A DNA stretch of 64,000 nt, from positions 62,001 through 126,000 of the forward strand of contig JBFMHP010000017.1 of the NCBI GenBank assembly GCA_040752855.1. The letters run 5' to 3'. The stretch comes from JBFMHP01 sp040752855. Its GTDB lineage: Bacteria > Pseudomonadota > Gammaproteobacteria > RBG-16-57-12. The translations under genes were made by a program, and so were the position numbers. The notes under the pieces are model-generated. The model was not told the origin of the DNA, made no database searches, and saw only the letters and a program-made list of their open reading frames with translations. Shown piece after piece: positions 1 through 8,137 of this stretch; positions within the stretch are counted from its first letter, which is position 1; each line of letters starts with the position of its first letter.

Positions 1-390
1 TGGGAGTATAGTCGTTCCCCCTCTAAAAGTTGCGCCACCGCAAGCTGAATACTCAATCTTCACGCTGCCGGACATTGTCGGATCCAGCAACTTACCTGTA
101 ATATTACCCCCACCAAATTGAGAAATATAATATACAGTACCTTCGGTCAACGGCATCAGGCAGAAGCCATCTGAGATAGGCCCGATAACATCCGTATTTG
201 CCGCATTCATAACCCACTGTGAACCATACGTTTCGTTCGGTCCGGCAGTATAAGTTGCACTGAAACTAAAAGTGCCGTCAGGATTTGCCACAACCGTATC
301 AGGCACATTAAAGGTACCTGCACCAGCCAGAGCAGGCAGCAGCCCCCACAAAAGTACTCCCCCAAAACCTAAGCCAGCTTTCATATTCAT
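1..390 (-). CDS. Secreted protein of unknown function, partial (3' end outside window)
   Basis: An open frame of 130 codons runs from ATG at 390 off the left edge with no stop, so only the N-terminal part is visible. Residues 1-25 form a signal peptide (hydrophobic stretch GVLLWGLLPALAGAG). The mature part is rich in Gly, Thr and Tyr with two cysteines, as in exported beta-rich proteins. A purine-rich GGGGGAAGAG lies just upstream of the ATG and supports this start. Base composition is AT-richer than most of the window. I do not recognise the family. A PEP-CTERM protein is possible because one is encoded at 6.8-7.6 kb, but the C-terminus that would show this is missing. Confidence 0.6.
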   Translation of the reverse strand, partial: MNMKAGLGFGGVLLWGLLPALAGAGTFNVPDTVVANPDGTFSFSATYTAGPNETYGSQWVMNAANTDVIGPISDGFCLMPLTEGTVYYISQFGGGNITGKLLDPTMSGSVKIEYSACGGATFRGGTTILP

Positions 391-1023
391 GCTCTTCCCC
401 CGATGTGAGTCATAAAAATTACCCAGGCTCCCGAATTAGCAAAACTCCATGCTCCCCCAAAGCCTACGATGGCGATGCTTAAAAATCTCTCGGCGCACCG
501 CCTTAGCCGAGTACAGCGTGTTATTGGTGTCCCCCCACAGCAACCACGACATCCTCTGTTACCGCGCAAGCAGTTAACAGCTATTCGATAGTCACATAAA
601 AACGCTTATTGAACCGCCACAAACCCGCCACGCGATACCGGCATTCGCAGAAACGGCAATATGTGAATTTTAAGAAACACCATTATTTTAGTACGGTGAT
701 CCATGGTATGCCATCCAATCCGTGGCTGCAATATCGATACGATATCCGACACGGTTCGAATACCTGCCCGCACCAGTGGTTTTATGTGTGCTTTTTACAA
801 AGATAGGAACCCGTCAGGACACAGTGCGCAAACGTTCATAACCCAAGCCCCAAGGATCTTTGACTATCCAGAAACCGGTGGTCTTTGGCGACTAGTTCGG
901 GAATAGGGCCTTGATGATGGAATCTCTAACTAGGAAACCTTTGCTTTATTAGAGATGCCGCCATTTTCGGTGGCTGCACGTCTCTGAAAATGAAGAGCAT
1001 GAAAAGCATCCAACCGTTTCAGG
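391..1023. other. Intergenic, no gene recognised
   Basis: AT-richer stretch of about 630 bp. The short open frames here have no ribosome-binding site and no recognisable product. It probably holds the promoter of the leftward gene ending at the window edge. I see no RNA gene or repeat. Confidence 0.4.
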
Positions 1024-1479
1024 TCACATTAGCATCTCTTCGAATAGCAAAATCGAGCTCGCAACCACACCAATCGCCGCTGCGTAACGCCAGGCAGCGC
1101 GCTTGTTGGAATTCTTTACGGCAATGGCATCATGCGTTTGAGATAAGACACGGTTTGCTGCGCCCGGCACGTCATCGTCCGGTGTGTGCACCCAATATAT
1201 CAAACGAGTCTGTGGGCGCAGTTTTTCGGCACACAATCTAATCGAGTCTTTCGGCAGTTTCACACGACAGGATCTGATCGCCGCGATCACGGGCGCGGAG
1301 CTGTTCACCGCAAAGAATGGATCACCCCACGGTTGCCAGCGGAGATACGGATCGGCGTCACACGCTGCATGTTCGATGCGAAGTATCCAGTCGCCACAAA
1401 GATTTTGGCCTATCAGTTGTTCAACCTCATCGAGGCGGTCTGATTTTATCAATGACGGTAGCCGGCTAAGTTGTTGCAT
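1024..1479 (-). CDS. Orphan Rubisco small-subunit-like (RbcS-like) protein with C-terminal hydrophobic segment
   Basis: 151 residues from ATG at 1479, which has AGAGGA seven bases upstream; an in-frame GTG at 1506 lacks a site. Residues 4-100 follow the order of conserved RbcS landmarks by eye: LSRLPSL (4-10), a helix with EVEQLI (18-23), IEHA (35-38), W..WG.PFF (48-56), a helix ending in SCR (70-72), SIRL (79-82) and a final strand TRLIYWVH (91-98). Beyond the domain are about 25 polar residues, then a basic NSNKR and a hydrophobic stretch (132-146), so it may be tail-anchored. No Rubisco large subunit or carboxysome gene is nearby. It could be a divergent RbcS, a Rubisco-binding SSUL-type domain, or a relic. 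The fold call is by eye only. Confidence 0.55.
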   Translation of the reverse strand: MQQLSRLPSLIKSDRLDEVEQLIGQNLCGDWILRIEHAACDADPYLRWQPWGDPFFAVNSSAPVIAAIRSCRVKLPKDSIRLCAEKLRPQTRLIYWVHTPDDDVPGAANRVLSQTHDAIAVKNSNKRAAWRYAAAIGVVASSILLFEEMLM

Positions 1480-1916
1480 CGTGTGATCCTCTGGTTCCCG
1501 CGGCACAAAACCGCGGTGGGGTTATTCGGACTCTCGATTGACGACTCTAACTATGTCCCTTCAGAGCCCAAATTTAACCAAGTGTTTTAGTCAAGTAAAC
1601 ACTATTCTCAGCCGAAGATCATTCGACTTATTCGCTCAAAAAAACGAAATTCATGAAGCCGATCTATAGGGCGCCTCACTAAATTCGTCACACCGGCGAA
1701 GGCCGGTCTCCGGGGCTTTGAAAACGTTGGATGACGTGATTGTCTCAGTGAACAGTGCAACCGTGCACTGATACTGCTCAAACCGGGACAGGTCAGCAGC
1801 GAAGTCCAAAGTGCGCGCGCGTTAGTTTATTGGAGCGGCATTTAGTACTAAGATGTTCAAGAGTTAAACAGGGGCTGCAGGCGCCTTGGTGCAATATGCG
1901 GGCTAGTCGCGAAAAA
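1480..1916. other. Intergenic, no gene recognised
   Basis: About 440 bp between the RbcS-like gene and mobA. Around 1690-1713 there is a short imperfect palindrome with core CCGGCGAAGGCCGG, of a kind often dispersed in proteobacterial intergenic DNA. Nothing else was recognised. Confidence 0.35.
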
Positions 1917-2510
1917 TCAGGATGGCGGGCACCGCTGGTGCTGCTGGAGCTCCTGCGGCGAATTGATGTTGGCGAATGCGTGCACTTGATCGGAGAAATC
2001 GGCGTAGGCAAGGCGTTTAGTCTTCAACCATGACTGCACTTGGCGTTGGCCGGACTCAAGATACGATTGCAGATCGCGCATGGCAGCGTATTGCATGAGA
2101 AAGCATACAGCGTGCAGTTCGTCAGCTGTGACCGCCACGCTGGCTTCGCTTTGTTGCTCCAACAGGGTCTGCTTGAGTCGATCAGTAAGATTATGCGGGA
2201 GGTGCGGTGTATCGCACGGCACGCACAAGGCATAGTCGGTATCCACCAACGCCGCAGCGCTGACCAGGCCCGCCAGCGGGCCGGGGAAATCCGGCCAAAG
2301 ATCCGGCATCACGGTAAAACCGAAACGGGAGTAACGCTCGAAATTGCGATTGGCGCTGATGATGATGTTATCGACTTGGGGCTTGATGCTTTCGATGACG
2401 TGTTCGATCAGCGGCCGGCCCTGCAATTCCACCAAGCCTTTATCCACTCCGCCCATGCGCGTGCCCTGACCACCTGCGAGGATGATGGCTGTGATGTCGT
2501 CATGTTGCAT
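1917..2510 (-). CDS. mobA: Molybdenum cofactor guanylyltransferase MobA
   Basis: MobA transfers GMP from GTP to molybdenum cofactor, giving the bis-MGD form used by DMSO-reductase-family enzymes. The 197 residues match the family's usual length. The nucleotide-binding loop LAGGQGTRMGGVDK is at residues 11-24, and the metal-binding motif VPCDTP has Asp100. AAGGAGG lies upstream of the ATG. It is the last gene of the leftward run moaB-moeA-mobA, 33 bp after moeA, so cofactor insertion and nucleotide addition are probably co-transcribed. Confidence 0.95.
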   Translation of the reverse strand: MQHDDITAIILAGGQGTRMGGVDKGLVELQGRPLIEHVIESIKPQVDNIIISANRNFERYSRFGFTVMPDLWPDFPGPLAGLVSAAALVDTDYALCVPCDTPHLPHNLTDRLKQTLLEQQSEASVAVTADELHAVCFLMQYAAMRDLQSYLESGQRQVQSWLKTKRLAYADFSDQVHAFANINSPQELQQHQRCPPS

Positions 2511-2543
2511 GGTTTGGCCTCCTTTTATCGGGGAGCAGCACCA

Positions 2544-3776
2544 CTAACTCAACAGATCGGAAAACGGCAGGAAGCTTACGATATCCCCCGGCTGCACCGT
2601 GCGGCCTTCCGGGATAATGGCCAGTCCATTGCCCCACACCACCGAACTCAGGACGCCCGAGCCTTGGTTCGGATATAGCGTCACGCCTTGCTGGCCGTTT
2701 GCATCGCTCGCCAACCGTGCCCGGACAAACTCACGCCGCTTGCCGGCCTTGGGCCACGCAAACTGCGCCGGCACCGACAAACGCAGCGGCGCAACATCGT
2801 TCACGCCCTGCATGCGCAACAGAAAAGGCCGCACGAAAATACAGAAGGAGATGTAGGACGCCACCGGATTGCCGGGCAGACCGAAAAACGGTGTTTCGCC
2901 GACGCGCCCGAAGGCCAAGGGCTTACCGGGCTTGATGGCGATGCGCCACAGATCGATTTCACCCAACCGCTCCACCGCCGCCTTGACGTAATCCTCTTCA
3001 CCCACCGACACACCACCGCTGGTGATGATCAGATCCGCCCGCTGCGCGGCCTGCTGCAACACCGTGGATGTTTCGTCGAAATCGTCGCTCACCCGGCCCA
3101 GATCGATCACCTCGCAACCCACGGTGTGCAACAAACCGAACAAGGCGTAACGGTTGCTGTCATAGATCTGCCCGCTGCGCAGCGGCGCGCCGAGCGGGGC
3201 CAGCTCATCGCCGGTGGAAAACACCGCCACGCGCAGGCGGCGATAGACCGGCAGGCGGGCAATGCCCATGGTCGCCGCCATACCCAATTCCTGCGGCCGC
3301 AGCCGTGCACCCTTGGCGAGAATCGTCGCACCCGCAGTGATGTCTTCCCCGCGCCGGCGGATATTCGCGCCGCGTTTGGCATCGAGGGGCAACCGCACAC
3401 GCCCCGCGACGACCTCGCAGTGCTCCTGCGCAATCGCCGTATCCGCGCCGCGTGGAACCACCGCACCGGTGAAGATGCGCGCCGCGGTGCCGCGGATCAG
3501 ATCGGCCAGCGAATCGCCGGCACACTGGCGTTGCTCGACCGGCAACCAGCCGTCAGCGGGCAGGTCATCGAGCGCGAAGGCGTAACCGTCCATGCCACTG
3601 TTATCGAGCGGCGGAACGTCCAGTGGGGAGATTTGCGCCTCGGCCAGCACCCGGCCGAGCGCATCGGGCGTGGCGACGGTTTCAACATCGTTGATTACTT
3701 GCGCCTTGGCCAACAGCCGGCGCAGGGTGTCATCGACATCGAGCAGTTTTCCACTATCGCAACAATCGGCACTCAT
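2544..3776 (-). CDS. moeA: Molybdopterin molybdenumtransferase MoeA
   Basis: MoeA inserts molybdate into adenylated molybdopterin. The 410-residue protein from ATG at 3776 has the family layout: an N-terminal linker region with LDVPPLDNSGMDGYA, then the MoCF-like domain with the nucleotide/pterin-binding TSGGVSVGEEDYVK, and an all-beta C-terminal domain with GLPGNPVASY. A TTG-initiated extension to 3812 is possible, but the ATG better matches homologues, which begin shortly before the conserved N-terminal helix. It lies between moaB and mobA on the same strand. The 108-bp gap to moaB contains a hairpin-forming repeat. Confidence 0.95.
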   Translation of the reverse strand: MSADCCDSGKLLDVDDTLRRLLAKAQVINDVETVATPDALGRVLAEAQISPLDVPPLDNSGMDGYAFALDDLPADGWLPVEQRQCAGDSLADLIRGTAARIFTGAVVPRGADTAIAQEHCEVVAGRVRLPLDAKRGANIRRRGEDITAGATILAKGARLRPQELGMAATMGIARLPVYRRLRVAVFSTGDELAPLGAPLRSGQIYDSNRYALFGLLHTVGCEVIDLGRVSDDFDETSTVLQQAAQRADLIITSGGVSVGEEDYVKAAVERLGEIDLWRIAIKPGKPLAFGRVGETPFFGLPGNPVASYISFCIFVRPFLLRMQGVNDVAPLRLSVPAQFAWPKAGKRREFVRARLASDANGQQGVTLYPNQGSGVLSSVVWGNGLAIIPEGRTVQPGDIVSFLPFSDLLS

Positions 3777-3836
3777 ATTCTGTTTCCGTCGGTTGGGTGG
3801 AACGAAACCCAATAATCGCCTTTATTGGCCAAGAGA

Positions 3837-3863
3837 TGATGGGTTTCGCTGCGCTGCACCCAT
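3837..3863. repeat. Small hairpin-forming intergenic repeat between moaB and moeA
   Basis: GATGGGT at 3837 pairs with ACCCATC ending at 3863 around a GC-rich loop. Such stem-loops are often dispersed in proteobacterial genomes. It could weaken read-through from moaB into moeA, but has no U-tract. Confidence 0.4.
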
Positions 3864-3884
3864 CCTACCGATCTCGGTCCGGCA

Positions 3885-4415
3885 TCATCTCTCCAAAAAC
3901 CGCGGCAGTAGATTGATGAAATTGCAGGGCTTGACCCGGCTGTCCAGCTGATGTTTGAGGATCTGTTCCCAAGCTAAGCTGCATGCCCCGGTCGAGCCGG
4001 GCACACAGAAGATCAACGTGCCATTGGCCAGTCCGGCGATGGCGCGTGACTGCACAGTCGAGGTCTTGATGTCCTGATAGGACAGCATGCGGAACAGCTC
4101 GCCGAAACCTTCGATCTCCTTGTCGAACAGCGGACGCATCGCCTCGGGGGTAACGTCGCGGCCGGTCATGCCGGTGCCGCCGGTGATCAGCACCACCTGC
4201 ACATTGCTATCGGCGATCCAGCGCGAGACCAGGGCACGCATCTGGTAGACGTTATCCGGGAGGATGACCTTCTCGGCCAGCCGGTGTCCGGCAGTCTTCA
4301 ATTGATCCACCAGGTAATTTCCGGAGGTATCGGTTTCCTCGGTGCGGGTGTCGGAAACCGTCAAGACGGCAATGTTCACCGATTTGAATTCGGCGTTATC
4401 GGGTGTACGCGACAT
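3885..4415 (-). CDS. moaB: Molybdenum cofactor biosynthesis protein MoaB
   Basis: MoaB belongs to the MogA/MoaB family that adenylates molybdopterin before molybdate insertion. The 176-residue protein has the MoCF signature: AVLTVSDTRT near the N-terminus, LITGGTGMTGRDVTPEA in the middle, a short helix GFGELFRMLS, and the C-terminal FCVPGSTGAC. The start is ATG at 4415: the sequence just before it, TTGGAGGATTTC, is an obvious ribosome-binding site, and reading that TTG as the start would place the site inside the gene. First gene of the leftward Moco operon. Confidence 0.95.
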   Translation of the reverse strand: MSRTPDNAEFKSVNIAVLTVSDTRTEETDTSGNYLVDQLKTAGHRLAEKVILPDNVYQMRALVSRWIADSNVQVVLITGGTGMTGRDVTPEAMRPLFDKEIEGFGELFRMLSYQDIKTSTVQSRAIAGLANGTLIFCVPGSTGACSLAWEQILKHQLDSRVKPCNFINLLPRFLER

Positions 4416-4570
4416 GAAATCCTCCAAAGTGTAGGGCCGGCTCGCAACCAGGCGAGATCAACACATTCTAGGCCATTATAGGCGGTTAGGTAGAGCCCTC
4501 GCCACGGCCTGCGGGGGTTACCTAGAAAGGGGTATTTCGGATATGGCACCGCCTGCGGCGATGGTTTAGC

Positions 4571-4596
4571 GGGTTACGCCGAAAATCGGCTAACCC
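4571..4596. terminator. Stem-loop at the 3' end of the DUF3025 gene
   Basis: GGGTTA-c-GCCGA pairs with TCGGC-TAACCC around AAA, with one bulged base. It overlaps the stop codon of the leftward gene at 4590. There is no U-tract, so this may be a processing or REP-type hairpin rather than an intrinsic terminator. Confidence 0.35.
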
Positions 4597-5447
4597 TCCC
4601 TACATTGAATCCTCCGGCCGGGTCGGAAATAGCGGGTGTTATCATAAAAGGCCTCGCTTTCATTGGCGGCATCCCAGCCCGGCATGCCGAGGATGGGAAA
4701 CGGTGCCAAGTCTTTCGGTTGTGTCAGGTGTGTGCTGTCACGCAGCATTGCAACCAGGCGGTCATCGAGCCAGGCCCATTTCGCCGGCCAATCCAATCCC
4801 AAAAAATCCTCTTCGCATTCCAGCAAAATGGCATTGGCGGTCATGCCGAGATACGGGGACAAGGCCTTCTCATACATGGCATGGCCGAAGGTGATGCATT
4901 GCAGCCGGTGCATCACGTCATCGCGTCGCTGCCACAAGAGTTCCTTCCAGCGAAACGCGCGGATCAGCGCGAGCAGCGATGGATCGGAGGAGACGATCAC
5001 CGCGCCGCCCTCGTCGAACAGTGACAGCATGTTTTCGATCGGTGTGCGCCGGCCCAATGCGCCGCCGCCCGCAATGCGGTTGCGCGCATGCGGGATGTGC
5101 GTGGCGTTGATCAGGGCCTTGGTGTTGGGGAACATGAACCAGCTCAGATATTGAAAGAAGTCATGCCAGTTCTCGGTGCGGGTCTGGATTTCGCCGGTCA
5201 GATAGATGCGCGGGGCGTAGTGGTGCTCGAAGCTTGGCGGCTTGCCGTCCTGCGCGACTATCTTTAACGGCATGCCCCCCAACGTTTTGATCGGATGCGG
5301 CCAGGCCGCCAATATGCGCTGGTAGTCCGCCAATCCAGGCCAGTGCTCGAAGCGGGAAAACAGCGCGGCCAGCGGCCCCAAGGGTTCGAACAGCGGAGAG
5401 CGGTCGATAAAATTCGGATCCCAATCCGAAAGAGGTATTTTTTGCAT
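4590..5447 (-). CDS. DUF3025 domain-containing protein
   Basis: 285 residues from ATG at 5447; an in-frame ATG at 5489 would add 14. Neither has a clear ribosome-binding site. I chose 5447 because family members as I recall them begin shortly before the WDPNFIDRSPLF motif (here residues 8-19). The sequence fits the DUF3025 family of proteobacterial cytoplasmic proteins: an aromatic-rich N-terminus, HDFFQYLSWFMFPNTK in the middle, and a conserved ITFGHAMYEKAL. No signal peptide or membrane segment is seen. The biochemical role is unknown. It is transcribed away from the cytochrome b561 gene. Confidence 0.75.
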   Translation of the reverse strand: MQKIPLSDWDPNFIDRSPLFEPLGPLAALFSRFEHWPGLADYQRILAAWPHPIKTLGGMPLKIVAQDGKPPSFEHHYAPRIYLTGEIQTRTENWHDFFQYLSWFMFPNTKALINATHIPHARNRIAGGGALGRRTPIENMLSLFDEGGAVIVSSDPSLLALIRAFRWKELLWQRRDDVMHRLQCITFGHAMYEKALSPYLGMTANAILLECEEDFLGLDWPAKWAWLDDRLVAMLRDSTHLTQPKDLAPFPILGMPGWDAANESEAFYDNTRYFRPGRRIQCREG

Positions 5448-5553
5448 CAGACGACTTATACACCTGCGATTTGCCGGATAATCTAGCATGGAGGGTGAAA
5501 ATCCCGCATCAGTCCTTTATTCTATACTTATTCTAAATTTCCAGGATTCCGCC

Positions 5554-6120
5554 TTGCGCATCAATAACAGCGACGACTATTTCGGCATCGTTTCCGCGAG
5601 TCTGCACTGGTCCAATGCGCTGCTGATCCTGTTTTTGTTCGGGCTCGGCGCATATATGACGGAGCTGAGCTATATGCATCCGAACTATACCTTCTCGTAC
5701 ACGGTCCACAAATCGCTCGGCATCCTGGTCTTCGAGCTGGGCGTGCTGCAAATCCTGTGGGCATGGATCAGTCACCGCCCGGCGCACCTGGCCGCGCACC
5801 GTTGGTGGGAAAAGCTCGCCGCCACGATCGTGCACCGGATATTTTTCTTCATGATCGTGCTGATTCCACTCAGCGGTTACGCCATCTCATCGGCCGAAGG
5901 CAAGGGCGTGGAATTTTTCGACTGGTATGCCATCCCCGCCCTGCTGCCGCAGATCGAAAACCAGGCCGATATCGCCGGGAAGATCCATTATTACCTGGCC
6001 TATGGCACCTTGGCGCTGGTACTGCTGCACATCACTGCGGCGCTCAAGCATCAATTCATCGAGCGCGACGGCACGATCAGCCGCATGCTCTGCATTCGTG
6101 TTCCCAACCCTAAACAATAA
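5554..6120 (+). CDS. Cytochrome b561 (di-heme membrane cytochrome)
   Basis: Four-helix inner-membrane cytochrome b of the CybB type, likely passing quinol electrons to periplasmic acceptors. From TTG at 5554 the protein has 188 residues. Histidines at 18 (helix 1), 52 (helix 2), and 145 and 159 (helices 3/4) are the probable ligands; by analogy with E. coli CybB the pairs are 18/159 and 52/145. The TTG start has AGGA seven bases upstream and gives the usual short N-terminus. An ATG at 5488 would add 22 residues of non-family sequence overlapping the divergent gene. A yceI gene follows by 13 bp, a common pairing. Confidence 0.85.
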   Translation: MRINNSDDYFGIVSASLHWSNALLILFLFGLGAYMTELSYMHPNYTFSYTVHKSLGILVFELGVLQILWAWISHRPAHLAAHRWWEKLAATIVHRIFFFMIVLIPLSGYAISSAEGKGVEFFDWYAIPALLPQIENQADIAGKIHYYLAYGTLALVLLHITAALKHQFIERDGTISRMLCIRVPNPKQ

Positions 6121-6133
6121 TCTGGAGATGATC

Positions 6134-6721
6134 ATGATGAAATCCGCTTTCAAAAAAAACGTCTTCGCCGCAGCATTGGTTGCAGGCTCCATGGCGGTCG
6201 GCCAGCCGGCCTTTGCCGACACCTACACCATCGATCCGCGCCACTCCTTCGTCGAGTTCGTGATCTCGCATCTGGGCTTCAGCCTGATGCAGGGCAACTT
6301 CAACGACCTCAGCGGCAGCTTTGAGTACGATCCAAAAAAACCCAACGAGGCCAACGTCTCGGTGGTAATCAAGACCAAGAGTGTCGACACCAATGACGCC
6401 GAACGCGACAAACATATCCGTAACGAAGATTTTCTCCACGTCGACAAGTTCCCCGAGGCCACCTTCACCAGCACCAAGGCGACATTGGACGAAAAAGGCG
6501 GCAAGCTGGAAGGTAAACTCACACTGCACGGAGTCACCAAGCCCATCACCATCAACGTAAACGCCATCGGCGCGGGCGACGACCCCTGGGGCGGCTATCG
6601 CCGCGGCTACCTCGGCGAGACCACCATCAAGCGCAGCGATTTCGATATGCGTTACAACCTCGGGCCGCTGGCCGATGAGGTCAAGCTGCGGCTGTTTATT
6701 GAGGGGATCAAAAAGAAATAA
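6134..6721 (+). CDS. YceI family periplasmic lipid-binding protein
   Basis: 195 residues. Residues 1-28 form a Sec signal peptide ending QPAFA before DTYTIDPRHS. The rest is the YceI lipocalin-like barrel, known to bind polyisoprenoid or similar amphipathic ligands; motifs include TIDPRHSFVEFVISHLGFS and GKLTLHGVTKPIT. CTGGAG precedes the ATG at 6134; ATGs at 6128 and 6137 are alternatives. It sits 13 bp after cytochrome b561, as in many proteobacteria, suggesting a joint redox or isoprenoid-quinone role. The ligand cannot be told from sequence. Confidence 0.9.
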   Translation: MMKSAFKKNVFAAALVAGSMAVGQPAFADTYTIDPRHSFVEFVISHLGFSLMQGNFNDLSGSFEYDPKKPNEANVSVVIKTKSVDTNDAERDKHIRNEDFLHVDKFPEATFTSTKATLDEKGGKLEGKLTLHGVTKPITINVNAIGAGDDPWGGYRRGYLGETTIKRSDFDMRYNLGPLADEVKLRLFIEGIKKK

Positions 6722-6749
6722 TCAGCACCGCTGAACGATCGCGGCGAAC

Positions 6750-6777
6750 CGGCATTCCCACTCAAGTGGGAATGCCG
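6750..6777. terminator. Stem-loop between convergent yceI and PEP-CTERM genes
   Basis: CGGCATTCCCACT pairs with AGTGGGAATGCCG around a 2-base loop. The stem is perfect and the position suits a bidirectional terminator. There is no strong U-tract on either side. Confidence 0.5.
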
Positions 6778-6785
6778 CATGGAAT

Positions 6786-7604
6786 TCAAGACAATCGAGG
6801 TGCGATCGCGCGCCGAGAGCCACGTGAATCGGAGAACATCACCCGACGCCGCTGCACTAGGAGCCCTGCGAGGGCGAGGGCAAGCAACATCAACACGCTC
6901 GGCTCGGGGACGGTACTCAGCCTGATTGATGCATCCCGGAAATCGGCAACCACGTGCGGTGATGCCGTCGGATCCGTGTTCCATCCTTCCTCGATGATTT
7001 TGGATCTCAGGCGATACACATGCCCCGGATCGAGGGATAGAATCGACCAGTTGTGGGTACTATGCTCTGCAATGCTCGTCGCGGTAGTGAGATTGTATAA
7101 CTCGAAACTGGCAAAATCGCTGTAACAACCCGCGGAACTGCATGGGCTACTCATCCCTCGTGACCAAGAGCCGGCTCCCAGTTGCAGATATCCCGCTTCA
7201 TCATCCACCCGGAACACCAATTCCCATTCCATCTCGGCGCGCGCGGCTATCGTGACATCCGGCAAGCAGTCCCACCAACATTGAACATCCAACCACGTCT
7301 CATTGGCAATATATGAGCCCGACGTATGTACCCGAGCCTCAGCCCATCCTCCATAGCCATAGTCAGGCACATAACCGCTAGGGTAATCTGCACGAGCTAC
7401 GATGGCCGGGCTCGAGGACGCCACCCCATTCAATGCTCTCCCGGAATATGCCGAACCCCACGTCGAGCTGCTCGAATACCCCTCCAGCCAAACTCGCGCA
7501 TCTGCCTTGAGCGTGTCTTCCATAATCGTGATCACCGGAACAGCGTGCGCCGTAACCGATGCGAGCAACAAACCGAGCATACTTATAATTGTCTTTAATT
7601 TCAT
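6786..7604 (-). CDS. PEP-CTERM sorting domain protein
   Basis: 272 residues. The N-terminal signal peptide (1-21) ends TAHA. The mature region is secreted and rich in Ser, Tyr, Trp and Gly with no catalytic motif I recognise. Near the C-terminus VPEPSVLML is followed by a hydrophobic stretch and QRRR, the classic PEP-CTERM signal removed by exosortase EpsH/XrtA, usually linked to exopolysaccharide. Unusually, 16 residues follow the arginine cluster where most members stop within a few. CGGAGAAAG upstream of ATG 7604 supports the start. No exosortase lies in this window. Confidence 0.85.
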   Translation of the reverse strand: MKLKTIISMLGLLLASVTAHAVPVITIMEDTLKADARVWLEGYSSSSTWGSAYSGRALNGVASSSPAIVARADYPSGYVPDYGYGGWAEARVHTSGSYIANETWLDVQCWWDCLPDVTIAARAEMEWELVFRVDDEAGYLQLGAGSWSRGMSSPCSSAGCYSDFASFELYNLTTATSIAEHSTHNWSILSLDPGHVYRLRSKIIEEGWNTDPTASPHVVADFRDASIRLSTVPEPSVLMLLALALAGLLVQRRRVMFSDSRGSRRAIAPRLS

Positions 7605-8137
7605 AAACTTTCTCCGGATGAATTTCCATATAACTAATAAGCGAGTTATGACAACCCGCGAAAGCAAAATCATATATTGCCTAATGTTGATTGTAGTCGA
7701 TTCCAGATCGAGTGTGATATGAGATATTCACGCCGACGGAACCTCAGCCCGAACAGCTTCAAGCACAGTGCGCACAAAATGATGGGGCAAACAAAATGGA
7801 TGGATTTTGGATAAGGACAAGGCGCGGCGACGAGTCGTGTCATAACTGTGTCGCCGCCACGACCGCATCTATATGCACGATGTCAAACAACGCGGGGAAC
7901 GGTTGCCGAAGCACTGCAACCCAGCCATGCAGCAAAAGACGCCTTTCCTGGCGCGTTATTGAACCATATAGCGCCTACAACCCAACACACAATTTATCCA
8001 AAAAATCGGTAAGAAAAATCGCGGCCCAGCATTTCCGTCGCGGCTGGGCCGATAGCGTTTTTTCCTGGATCGGGCGCAATGCCTGGGAAATCGAGCGTGA
8101 GCGCATCGACTCTACCCTGGTCACCTCCGTCGCCTTG
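7605..8137. other. Intergenic, one terminator, no gene recognised
   Basis: About 530 bp. It contains the terminator of the slipin operon near 8013-8050 and an 8-bp stem hairpin at 7824-7857. A rightward open frame at 7796-8206 overlaps the slipin gene and resembles no family. Leftward promoter elements for the PEP-CTERM gene presumably lie here. Confidence 0.4.
8013..8050 (-). terminator. Intrinsic terminator of the nfeD-slipin operon
   Basis: On the minus strand GGCCCAGC pairs with GCTGGGCC around a 12-base loop, followed by GCGATTTTTC. It lies about 90 bp downstream of the slipin stop codon. Confidence 0.6.

Noticed and set aside
436..456. Possible sigma-54 promoter (GAGCATGGAGTTTTGCT on the minus strand)
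   Set aside because: The -12 TTGC fits, but the -24 element lacks the invariant GG, so the match is too weak to report.
387..569. Leftward 60-codon frame upstream of the edge gene
   Set aside because: Overlaps the start and ribosome-binding site of the edge gene, no homology, no site of its own.
2688..3815. Long rightward open frame opposite moeA
   Set aside because: Mirror frame of a GC-rich gene; composition and lack of start signals show it is not coding. The same applies to the long frames opposite the flippase (15148-16581) and CHASE2 (18391-19809) genes.
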